Positions 1-6,344 of a stretch of DNA of 6,642 nucleotides are shown piece by piece. Source of the DNA: Sulfuricurvum sp. (lineage in GTDB: Bacteria > Campylobacterota > Campylobacteria > Campylobacterales > Sulfurimonadaceae). A model generated the notes under the pieces. It was not told where the DNA came from and ran no database searches. It worked only from the letters and a program-made list of their open reading frames with translations. The position numbers and the translations under genes were made by a program. How positions within the stretch are numbered: position 1 is the first letter of the stretch; every line of letters starts with the position of its first letter. The stretch is from contig DZBC01000115.1 of assembly GCA_022729835.1 (NCBI GenBank), forward strand, positions 1-6,642, read 5' to 3'.

Positions 1-1023
1 AAGAATAAAAGACTTTTCGATCTGCATTGCCTTTTGTTGCATGAAATTGGTTTTTAGTCTAAGCTGATCCTCTTTGACATCAACGAGCACGGCGTCGTTG
101 GTGATGCTGAGACCCCGATAGAAGTTGTGTATTTTGACCTTGGCGTGGTTGCGTTCAATGACACCGAGCAGATCAAAGATCTTTTTGCGGTCGGTTTGAC
201 TTCTGTCCTCCTTGCTCTTTTTGCCGTCGAAGAGGCCCAGAAGATTGAGTTCGGTAATGTCATCAAAAGAGAGAATAGTGTACTCCTCTTTATCTGGGAC
301 ATGATGGAGTTTGAAAATAAAGTGGTGCATGGTGTGGGCGGCATCATTCATTTTGACGTGAAACAGTGTGTCGGGGGCTTTAGAGGCAGTTTCGAACCAA
401 TCTTTGCCGACTTCATTGTACAAAAACCCTTCGTGCCTTAGCAGACAGCTTCCCAAATCACCGCGTGTCTGGGCAAAAGCTTCAATGGAGTCAACTGCAA
501 AAAAATCCAAAAATCGTTGGCTTGCCAACAAGATCGTGCAGCGCTGCATCATCACCACAAGGGCACTTTGATAGTTGAATACATCACTGAGGTGGGCATA
601 AAAAATATGGTTACGCTCTTCAGCTTCAATCGCCTCAATCGCAGCGCTCAAGGTTTCGCCAAGTTGAGTCACAGACGCCGGTTTTTTGATAAAACGAAAG
701 ACCCCAAGCTCGATACCTTTAATCAATGTCTCTTGATCATCATGTGCGGACATAATGATCACTTTGGTATCGGGACGGAGCTTTTTGATCTGGGCAATCA
801 GACTTAGACCGTCCATATTGGGCATCTTTAGATCAGTGATGACGATTTTGGGATAATGTTTGCGGAATAGCTCCAGTGCCTCAACACCATCTTGAGCTTC
901 TAGAACGTTGCGAAAAAGTTTATTAAAAAAAAGTGATGCCTGTTGGCGTAAATGCGCGTTATCTTCAGCGAACAAAAGCGAGTATGCACTGGCTCTGGTT
1001 TTAAGATCGGCAAGCTCAGACAT
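1..1023 (-). CDS. Response regulator, REC-PAS-PilZ-like, 3' end outside window (partial)
   Basis: This gene runs off the left edge: 341 codons are open from an ATG at 1023 with no stop. Residues about 14-130 form a receiver domain with the acidic pair E20/D21, phosphoacceptor D64 in 'TDLKMPNMDG', S92 in 'IIMSAH' and K114 in 'KKP'. Residues about 148-258 look like a PAS domain, with 'FLDFF' near 171-175 and ending in 'SFDDITEL', a typical PAS C-terminal signature. Residues from about 293 ('KIHNFYRGLSITNDA', then 'QQKAMQIEK') resemble the PilZ-like tail seen in Campylobacterota regulators, but no classical RxxxR or DxSxxG is visible, and the domain is cut off. No DNA-binding helix-turn-helix is seen. 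It is the third gene of the operon, overlapping the preceding stop by 8 bases, with AAGGA five bases before the ATG. Expected to be cytoplasmic. REC is certain, PAS likely, PilZ-like a family-based judgement. Confidence 0.85.
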   Translation of the reverse strand, partial: MSELADLKTRASAYSLLFAEDNAHLRQQASLFFNKLFRNVLEAQDGVEALELFRKHYPKIVITDLKMPNMDGLSLIAQIKKLRPDTKVIIMSAHDDQETLIKGIELGVFRFIKKPASVTQLGETLSAAIEAIEAEERNHIFYAHLSDVFNYQSALVVMMQRCTILLASQRFLDFFAVDSIEAFAQTRGDLGSCLLRHEGFLYNEVGKDWFETASKAPDTLFHVKMNDAAHTMHHFIFKLHHVPDKEEYTILSFDDITELNLLGLFDGKKSKEDRSQTDRKKIFDLLGVIERNHAKVKIHNFYRGLSITNDAVLVDVKEDQLRLKTNFMQQKAMQIEKSFIL

Positions 1024-1423
1024 TCGCTTCCTTAGGTTTAATGTAGAGCTCCAAAGTGCGCAACAAGATCGTAATCATGGCGAAATCAACCGGTTTGGGA
1101 AAACAAAGATGGGCAACATGTTGGATATCAATGGGATCGATAGTACCCGACAAAATCACCCTGAATGGATCGAATCCACGCTCTGTCAGTCTGTGCATTA
1201 ACGTCAAACCGTCCATTCTGGGCATGCGCAAATCACACAACAGTAGATCAAATGGGGTTTGGGCAAATTTATCAAGCGCCTCCAAACCATCAGATGCGCT
1301 TTCAACATGATCAAAGAAACGTTGCATCAAGCCACACGTTGCATTTCGCACTTCAGGTTCATCATCAACGACTAAAACCGTCAGATGGTGCAGGGATTCT
1401 CGTAGTCTCTGGGTTTCGTTCAT
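1016..1423 (-). CDS. Stand-alone receiver (CheY-like) response regulator
   Basis: A 135-residue protein that is essentially one REC domain. Key residues are present: acidic pair D20/D21 ('VVDDE'), phosphoacceptor D64 in 'CDLRMPRMDG', the switch Ser S92 in 'ILSGT', and K110 in 'FPKP'. There is no output domain; after the KP motif only about 24 residues remain, enough for the last helix. The stretch between S92 and the Lys is about four residues shorter than in the next receiver, so the beta4-alpha4 surface is compact. The start codon forms an ATGA overlap with the kinase stop, with AGGAG at 1433-1429 five bases upstream, so translation is probably coupled to the kinase. By position it is the most likely direct phosphate acceptor of that kinase. 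Whether it acts as a CheY-type effector, a relay intermediate or a phosphate sink cannot be told from sequence. Confidence 0.93.
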   Translation of the reverse strand: MNETQRLRESLHHLTVLVVDDEPEVRNATCGLMQRFFDHVESASDGLEALDKFAQTPFDLLLCDLRMPRMDGLTLMHRLTERGFDPFRVILSGTIDPIDIQHVAHLCFPKPVDFAMITILLRTLELYIKPKEANV

Positions 1424-3228
1424 GAAGGCTCCTGAAGTGGAATAGCAAGCGTAAAGCAGACACCTTTGACTCCATTATGCACCTCAATGGTACCATGAAG
1501 CTGCTTGTGAAGGATCATTTGGCTGATGTAGAGTCCCAAGCCTGTTCCTGACTTCTCCCCTTTGGTAGTGAAATAGGGTTCAAAAACACGGTCGATAATG
1601 GAAGGATCGATCCCAGGACCGTTGTCGCAGACTCTGATGTAGAGTGTGCTACCTTGTACATTGGCTTCAACACTGATGGCGGCATCATCATGCGGATGCT
1701 CCATCAGAGCATCTTGCGCATTGCGAACCAGATTAATCAGGACTTGAAGCAGTGATCTGGCAAAGAGTGTGGCCTCAAGCAGGGGGTCACAACGTAGTGT
1801 GAAGGCGATGGCGGAGTACTCCAAACTTTTGCCGATAATTTGTTGTAGTTCGCTCAAAAGTGTGGTAACACGGATGGTTTCAGGCTTATGTTTGGGCTTG
1901 AAAAAGTGTCTGAAATCTTCAATGGTACGAGAGAGGTATTGGGATTGCTCCATGATGGTCTGACACTGACGCTCTACCTCTTTGGCGTCGAGTTGATCGA
2001 GCGCAACGTCTGCTTGCAAGGCGCTGGCACTCATGCTGATTGTCCCTAAAGGCTGCCTCCACTGGTGTGCGATGAGACTGAGCATCTCCCCCATGGCCGC
2101 ATTGCGGGCCTGAGTCAGCATCATCTCTTGATTTTTGAGAAGTTCTGAGCGGAGGGACTCTCGTTCGGTGACATCTTCACCGGCGCAGATGACACCATAG
2201 ACTTCGCCGTTTTGATTGTAGAGCATGGTATTGTGCCAACTAATCGTGTGCCGTTTTCCTGAGCGATCAAGGACTTCGTTTTCGAAAAATTCGGACAATG
2301 TTTCACTCCCCTCTATGCTGCGCTTAAATAATGCGTAGACTTTCGTTGCATCGTTGGGGGGCAAAAACTGTTCAAACCAGTTCAGGCCAATCATGCGCTC
2401 CGGTGCACATCCGAGAATTTCACCCGCCTTGGTATTGGCCATCACAATCGTGCCTTGAGCGTCGAGAATAATCAGCATGGTGGCGATTTTGTCGAGATAC
2501 TCCCGATTGAGAGCGTGTTCAGTTGCGAGCATGCGCTCTTGTTCCTCAAGCTGTTCTATATTCTTTTGCATTTGCCTAAAGACAGGAGCGATCAAGTAGT
2601 GTTGTAACACAATTAGTGATAGGGCGATCATAAATGCCGCAGTGAGTGCAACGAAGGCCAGTTTCATATAATGGGCATTCAGGGTCGCGATGCTTAGATT
2701 GCCAATTAAGGTCAATTCAGGGTAGAGTGGATTTGAGACACGGGTAGCATAAGCAATCACACGCTCTGGCACACCGATACAACTGACATTGCCATAAAAA
2801 CTCTGATCAGGCGTGCGTAAAGCTTGATCAAAGAGTGCTCTGTTCACTGACGTCTCGACGACGTGTTCGCGCATTCTGCAGTTGTTGAAATGATGAAAAA
2901 GGATATAAGAGTTACTGCCCGTTCTATAAAACAAGGTGTGATCAATGCGCGATTTTTTTTCTATTTTGTGCAGTGCCTGATCAAATTGATCGACTAATTG
3001 ACGAAGCGCATTTTCTGGGGAGAGGCCAAGTTTTTTGGCGTTTTGTTGGTCAAAAGCGATGATCGATTCGAGCATCCGTGCATCTTGTTCGATCTGAGCT
3101 TCTACCCAGTGGATATTGGCTTCTATTTTGGCTGAGTAGGCTTCATAAAGCAGCAATACCGCAAAAGCAATGATTGATGAAACTGTAGTGACAATCATAG
3201 CAACGTAGCGTTTTTTTTCCAGATTCAC
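1420..3228 (-). CDS. Membrane sensor histidine kinase (periplasmic sensor, PAS, HisKA, HATPase_c)
   Basis: A 602-residue inner-membrane histidine kinase when read from the GTG at 3228; residue numbers below follow that start. TM1 spans about 8-28 and TM2 about 190-213. Between them is a periplasmic sensor domain of about 160 residues, of a Cache-like size but not assigned, with two cysteines (C117, C150). A short coiled segment leads to a PAS domain (about 243-357, ending 'AGEDVTERE'). The H-box is 'AHQWRQPL' with phosphorylated H388, followed by the N-box with N499 and N503, the G1 box 'DNGPGID' from D535, the F-box 'FEPYFTTK' and the G2 box 'GTGLGL' from G561. All catalytic motifs are intact and there is no receiver on the chain. 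It opens an operon with two receiver proteins, overlapping the first by ATGA. An alternative in-frame TTG at 3252 gives 610 residues but lacks a ribosome binding site. The ligand is unknown. Confidence 0.93.
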   Translation of the reverse strand: MNLEKKRYVAMIVTTVSSIIAFAVLLLYEAYSAKIEANIHWVEAQIEQDARMLESIIAFDQQNAKKLGLSPENALRQLVDQFDQALHKIEKKSRIDHTLFYRTGSNSYILFHHFNNCRMREHVVETSVNRALFDQALRTPDQSFYGNVSCIGVPERVIAYATRVSNPLYPELTLIGNLSIATLNAHYMKLAFVALTAAFMIALSLIVLQHYLIAPVFRQMQKNIEQLEEQERMLATEHALNREYLDKIATMLIILDAQGTIVMANTKAGEILGCAPERMIGLNWFEQFLPPNDATKVYALFKRSIEGSETLSEFFENEVLDRSGKRHTISWHNTMLYNQNGEVYGVICAGEDVTERESLRSELLKNQEMMLTQARNAAMGEMLSLIAHQWRQPLGTISMSASALQADVALDQLDAKEVERQCQTIMEQSQYLSRTIEDFRHFFKPKHKPETIRVTTLLSELQQIIGKSLEYSAIAFTLRCDPLLEATLFARSLLQVLINLVRNAQDALMEHPHDDAAISVEANVQGSTLYIRVCDNGPGIDPSIIDRVFEPYFTTKGEKSGTGLGLYISQMILHKQLHGTIEVHNGVKGVCFTLAIPLQEPS

Positions 3229-3234
3229 GTAAAA

Positions 3235-3238
3235 CTCC
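3235..3238 (-). promoter_or_regulatory. Ribosome binding site deciding the kinase start
   Basis: GGAG on the minus strand lies six bases before the GTG at 3228. The upstream in-frame TTG codons at 3252 and 3249 have no purine-rich sequence in front, and the ATG at 3256 is out of frame. Starting at GTG places a short basic stretch (NLEKKR) directly before TM1, as expected for an inner-membrane kinase. Confidence 0.55.
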
Positions 3239-3280
3239 GGTCTCTTCAACAAGCATTTACAAGCATATGATGATTACCTG

Positions 3281-3309
3281 ATTGTATCACAAGCTTTATT
3301 TAGTTGATG
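3281..3309 (-). promoter_or_regulatory. Candidate sigma70-type promoter for the minus-strand kinase operon
   Basis: On the minus strand TACAAT at 3286-3281 is a 5/6 match to the -10 consensus and is preceded by TGA, giving an extended -10. A -35 about 17 bases upstream would fall on CATCAA (3309-3304), which is weak. Transcription would start near 3274, leaving a leader of about 45 bases to the GTG start. Judged by eye only. Confidence 0.45.
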
Positions 3310-3320
3310 TAGCTGTTTGT

Positions 3321-3348
3321 TTGCTTTCAAGCTTTTTATGACTATAAT
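3321..3348 (+). promoter_or_regulatory. Candidate sigma70-type promoter for the hybrid kinase
   Basis: A perfect TATAAT at 3343-3348 has TTGCTT (3/6 match to the -35 box) 16 bases upstream at 3321-3326. Transcription would start near 3355, about 20 bases before the ATG at 3376. The ribosome binding site in this short leader is weak (AAAGAAAG). The -10 is the strongest promoter element in the window. Confidence 0.55.
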
Positions 3349-3375
3349 GCAACATATTTTTGTAAAGAAAGACTG

Positions 3376-6015
3376 ATGAGACGACATACATTTTTGATAT
3401 TGTGTTTGGGGCTTTCGCTCTGGTATTCGGTACTTGGTGCCCAAGAAGAGTATCACCGAAAAATTGTCGTTGGGAGCTACCTTACTCAGATAGATGCGCA
3501 AGGCGCACTCGATACACTAAGTGCGCATCTACAAGAACGTCCTGAAGTTGCAAAATTGCAAGAGGAGCACGGATTTGAATTTGTCGCGCGTCCTTCTGGG
3601 GCTTATTTTATTGTCTCTGTAGAACCCTTTAGGAGCAGGGAGGTTCTACAGGCGGTACTCGATGCGCTCAGGGTGAAGCATCCGGATGTCTTTGTCAATA
3701 GACTGGAGCCGCCGACGAAAGTTTCAAGTGTTTCAAGTGTTTCAAGTGTTTCAAGTGTTTCAAGTGTTTCAAGTGTTTCAAGTGTTTCAAGTGTTTCAAG
3801 TGTTTCAAGTGCGGTCTCTTCGGAACAGCTTCCGACCATACGCGAGGTGATGGAGCATGACCGATCATCGGCCGGTGCGATCCCTACGCCGATACCTTCG
3901 ATTGATGAGGAGGCTGTAGCAATAGAGGGTAATTCACTGCTATGGATAGCACTTTTTGTGATGACCTTGATATTGCTTGTAGCGACAGGGGTGATGCTCT
4001 TTATGGAGCGGAAGCTTCAGGCTAAAATGGCCAATCGCATTAAACATCAAGCAGAAGAGATCGCCGTACATCAAAACAATACGATTCAAAAAGATCTCTT
4101 TATGGCCAAGATCAGCCATGAACTGCGCACCCCGATGAATGCCATCATCGGGTTGAGTCACGTTGTGCTACAGAGCGACATTGAAGAGGTGCACCGACAA
4201 AATATTGTCAAAATCAAACAATCAGGCGAGCTATTGCTTGAAATCATCAATGATTTGCTTGATCTCTCACGGCTTGATGCGGGCGAACTTAAAATTGAAA
4301 AGATCGACTTCAATATCAATGAAGTGCTTGACCATGTTGCCAATATGGTCTCTATCAAGGCCAAAAATAAAGGACTCGAACTTATTTTTGATGTTGATAA
4401 AGGGGTGCCTTCGCACCTTTTGGGCGATCCTTTGCGGCTGGGCCAGATTTTGATCAATCTCTTGGGCAACGCTGTCAAATTTACCAATCAGGGTGAAATT
4501 GAGCTGAATATTAGAAGCATAGCTCAAGAAGAGGAGCGCATGATACTCGAATGCAGCGTGAGCGATTCGGGAATCGGTATGACTTCAGAGCAATTAAGCC
4601 GCCTGTTTAAGTCGTTTGGTCAGGCCGATGACTCAATCAGCCGCATCTATGGGGGGTCTGGTTTGGGGCTTTCTATCTCCAAACAATTGATCGAAATGAT
4701 GGGTGGACAAATTCGGGTTGAGAGCCATTTTGGGCGCGGCACCCGCTTTATTTTTACGATAGCGGTTGAATTGCGCGATGCGGGTAACAAGCGCCATTAT
4801 CGTCTGCCTTCGAAGAGCCTGATGGGCAAACGCGCACTCGTGATCGACACCAACACCAAATCGATCAGCGCCTTAAGCAAGATGTTGCAATATTTTCATT
4901 ATGACGTCCACACAATGCCGATGCTCGAAGAGGCTGAATCACTACTAGACGAAGTACCGTTTGATATTCTGTTTATTGATGAGCAGAAGCTTTCAAAGTT
5001 TGCCGTCAATCGATTGGGTAGACTCAAGAAAAGTCGGCTGATCAAGATTGTTCTGATTGAGAGTCTCTACAATCAAAACAGCAATGTCCACCATGGCAAC
5101 CAAGAGATCGATCGTTATCTGCTTAAGCCCTTCAATCCCCAAAGTATTTTCAATATCATTTTGGAGCTTTACGGCGAACGGCAATCGTTACTAAACGAAC
5201 CCAAAAAAGTTAGCCGCGCGGATCTAAAAACGCTTGCGGGTAAGCAGATTTTGATCGCAGAAGACAATGAGATCAATCAAAAAGTGCTCAGTGGTCTACT
5301 TGAGGGCAGCGGTATCGTGCTGGTAATGGCTGAAAATGGTAAAGAGGCTACTGAAAAGCTGCATAAAAATCCGCATTTTAATTTGATATTAATGGATCTT
5401 AGCATGCCGGTGATGGATGGGTATGAAGCTACAAAGATGATTCGTGAATATCGTGAGTATGATGAAATACCCATTGTTGCACTAACTGCCAACGCGATGA
5501 AAGATGAGATCAGTTATGCAATGAGTTGCGGGATGCAAGGATATATCGGCAAGCCGCTTAACGTCGAATTTTTTTACACCAAACTACTCGAATTACTTGG
5601 CGATCGAAAAGAAGATACTGCAGCTCAGCGTGAAAGGGAGCGTACGGCCGTACCTCTGATTCGAGAAGAGAGTACAAGCTCTGAAAAAGCGCTGATTGCA
5701 GAGGACGGTATTGAGCGCTGTGGCGGTGATGAAGAGCTGTACAAGGCGCTTTTGCAGGATTTTCAAGAGATGTACAACGATTCGGTATCGGTTCTTGAAA
5801 ATATACATGTTGAAAAACGCTTTGAAGACGGCAAGAAGTTTGCCCACGACATAAAGGGTGTATCGGCCAATATCGGCGCCTACCGACTCTCTGAGGCTTC
5901 TTTGGCCTTAGAAGAGGCATTCGCACGCAAAATACAGAGTAACTATGCGATTTTGGTTAAAAACTACCAAGAGCAACTCAAGCGTGTGATGAAGGATATC
6001 GCAGATTACATGTAA
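3376..6015 (+). CDS. Hybrid histidine kinase: SPOR-like, TM, HisKA, HATPase_c, REC, REC, HPt
   Basis: An 879-residue multidomain phosphorelay kinase in the inner membrane. Residues 1-22 form a secretion signal (MRR then a hydrophobic core, possible cleavage after A22). Residues about 27-112 resemble a SPOR domain ('KIVVGSYLTQIDAQGAL' and 'AYFIVSVEPF'), a fold known to bind peptidoglycan. Residues 116-145 are ten Val-Ser-Ser repeats within a flexible linker of about 75 residues. TM helix is about 188-209. HisKA has H248 in 'ISHELRTP'; HATPase_c has N361/N365, G1 'DSGIGM' from D397 and G2 'GGSGLGL' from G426. REC1 (about 484-600) keeps D535 and K584 but has lost part of the acidic pocket. REC2 (about 622-738) is intact: E629/D630, D674, T704, K726. 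The C-terminal HPt has H824 in 'AHDIKGVSAN'. Architecture resembles BarA-type kinases with a different sensor. It is divergent from the neighbouring kinase operon, and no dedicated output regulator follows it. Confidence 0.95.
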   Translation: MRRHTFLILCLGLSLWYSVLGAQEEYHRKIVVGSYLTQIDAQGALDTLSAHLQERPEVAKLQEEHGFEFVARPSGAYFIVSVEPFRSREVLQAVLDALRVKHPDVFVNRLEPPTKVSSVSSVSSVSSVSSVSSVSSVSSVSSVSSAVSSEQLPTIREVMEHDRSSAGAIPTPIPSIDEEAVAIEGNSLLWIALFVMTLILLVATGVMLFMERKLQAKMANRIKHQAEEIAVHQNNTIQKDLFMAKISHELRTPMNAIIGLSHVVLQSDIEEVHRQNIVKIKQSGELLLEIINDLLDLSRLDAGELKIEKIDFNINEVLDHVANMVSIKAKNKGLELIFDVDKGVPSHLLGDPLRLGQILINLLGNAVKFTNQGEIELNIRSIAQEEERMILECSVSDSGIGMTSEQLSRLFKSFGQADDSISRIYGGSGLGLSISKQLIEMMGGQIRVESHFGRGTRFIFTIAVELRDAGNKRHYRLPSKSLMGKRALVIDTNTKSISALSKMLQYFHYDVHTMPMLEEAESLLDEVPFDILFIDEQKLSKFAVNRLGRLKKSRLIKIVLIESLYNQNSNVHHGNQEIDRYLLKPFNPQSIFNIILELYGERQSLLNEPKKVSRADLKTLAGKQILIAEDNEINQKVLSGLLEGSGIVLVMAENGKEATEKLHKNPHFNLILMDLSMPVMDGYEATKMIREYREYDEIPIVALTANAMKDEISYAMSCGMQGYIGKPLNVEFFYTKLLELLGDRKEDTAAQRERERTAVPLIREESTSSEKALIAEDGIERCGGDEELYKALLQDFQEMYNDSVSVLENIHVEKRFEDGKKFAHDIKGVSANIGAYRLSEASLALEEAFARKIQSNYAILVKNYQEQLKRVMKDIADYM
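3721..3810 (+). repeat. Ten perfect tandem copies of a 9-bp coding repeat (GTTTCAAGT)
   Basis: Ten identical head-to-tail copies of GTTTCAAGT occupy 3721-3810 inside the hybrid kinase gene and encode (Val-Ser-Ser)x10 at residues 116-145. After one Ala codon, a diverged unit GTC TCT TCG again encodes Val-Ser-Ser at 3814-3822 using different codons. The unit length is a multiple of three, so copy-number change would alter linker length without a frameshift. Confidence 0.97.
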
Positions 6016-6044
6016 ACTGGAACGCCGATTGCGTTGCCAAGTTT
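6014..6044 (+). terminator. Imperfect hairpin at the end of the hybrid kinase gene, possible weak terminator
   Basis: Arms 6014-6025 and 6031-6044 pair as AAAC/GTTT, TGG/CCA and AACGC/GCGTT around the loop CGATT, with single-base bulges at A6040 and G6036. The left arm overlaps the TAA stop. No clear run of T follows (the next bases are AAAGC), so it is not a standard Rho-independent terminator; it may slow polymerase or protect the 3' end. Confidence 0.3.
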
Positions 6045-6065
6045 AAAGCTCGCTTTGCCTACAAT
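6034..6065 (+). promoter_or_regulatory. Weak candidate promoter for the S4-trpD pair
   Basis: TACAAT at 6060-6065 matches 5/6 of the -10 box. TTGCCA at 6034-6039 matches 5/6 of the -35 box, but the spacing of 20 bases is longer than normal and TTGCCA lies inside the hairpin arm. Read-through from the hybrid kinase promoter is an equally good explanation for expression of these genes. Confidence 0.2.
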
Positions 6066-6067
6066 AA

Positions 6068-6084
6068 GCATGATTTTTTCATGC
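6068..6084 (+). other. Small perfect inverted repeat before the S4 gene
   Basis: GCATGA (6068-6073) and TCATGC (6079-6084) form a perfect 6-bp stem with a loop of five T. It directly abuts the AGGA ribosome binding site at 6085-6088, so its folding could affect initiation of the S4 gene. It also buries the ATG at 6081, one argument against that codon as the start. Confidence 0.4.
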
Positions 6085-6088
6085 AGGA
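6085..6088 (+). promoter_or_regulatory. Ribosome binding site deciding the S4 gene start
   Basis: AGGA lies seven bases before the GTG at 6096. The in-frame ATG at 6081 has only a T run in front of it. Using the GTG gives the N-terminus MRIDKFL, where S4-domain proteins of this type normally begin. Confidence 0.6.
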
Positions 6089-6095
6089 AGCCAAA

Positions 6096-6344
6096 GTGCG
6101 CATCGATAAGTTTCTTAATGCTGTCAATCTGACCAAGCGTCGCTCCGTCGCGCAAGATATGCTCCAAAGCGGAGTCGTCATGATCAACGGTATCGTCGTC
6201 AAACCCAGCAAAAATGTCGCGGTCGGCGATGTTATCTCCCTCGTCTTTCTTGAAAGCACAAAGCGCTACCACGTTCTCTTGATTCCGCAAACCAAATCAA
6301 CCCCAAAAACCCTTCAACACGACTACATAGAGGAGATCGCATGA
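6096..6344 (+). CDS. Small S4-domain RNA-binding protein (Hsp15/RluA-type S4)
   Basis: An 82-residue protein consisting almost wholly of an S4 RNA-binding domain, read from the GTG at 6096. Residues 2-47 show the typical S4 pattern: 'RIDKFLNAV', basic 'TKRRSVAQ', 'SGVVMINGIVVKPSKNV' and 'VGDVI', which form the alpha-L fold that grips structured RNA. A basic C-terminal tail of about 35 residues follows, with no catalytic pseudouridine synthase domain. Related one-domain proteins include Hsp15, which binds stalled 50S subunits with peptidyl-tRNA, but the function of this short form is not established. The cytoplasmic product probably acts on rRNA or tRNA. The stop overlaps the trpD start by ATGA, implying coupled translation. 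A longer 87-residue reading from ATG 6081 is possible but has no ribosome binding site. Confidence 0.85.
   Translation: MRIDKFLNAVNLTKRRSVAQDMLQSGVVMINGIVVKPSKNVAVGDVISLVFLESTKRYHVLLIPQTKSTPKTLQHDYIEEIA

Noticed and set aside
127..441. Plus-strand open frames over the left end
   Set aside because: They lie opposite the response regulator gene, which has clear REC and PAS motifs; the plus-strand products show no domain and no ribosome binding site of note.
3376..3420. Possible lipoprotein signal with Cys10 in the hybrid kinase N-terminus
   Set aside because: The residues before the Cys (LIL) do not fit a lipobox and the Cys lies inside the hydrophobic core; an ordinary signal peptide or signal anchor fits better.
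3721..3810. Regular short direct repeats that could suggest a CRISPR array
   Set aside because: The units are 9 bp and directly adjacent without spacers, in frame within a coding sequence; this is a coding microrepeat.
3603..3839. Minus-strand open frame with a Leu-Glu-Thr repeat
   Set aside because: It is the antisense reading of the Val-Ser-Ser repeat inside the hybrid kinase gene, with no independent start signal or recognisable domain.
6081..6095. ATG 6081 as start of the S4 protein
   Set aside because: It sits within an inverted repeat and lacks a ribosome binding site; GTG 6096 has AGGA at good spacing and gives the usual MRIDKFL N-terminus.
6006..6290. Minus-strand open frame across the kinase end and the S4 gene
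   Set aside because: It is antisense to the well-supported S4-domain gene and shows no known motif.
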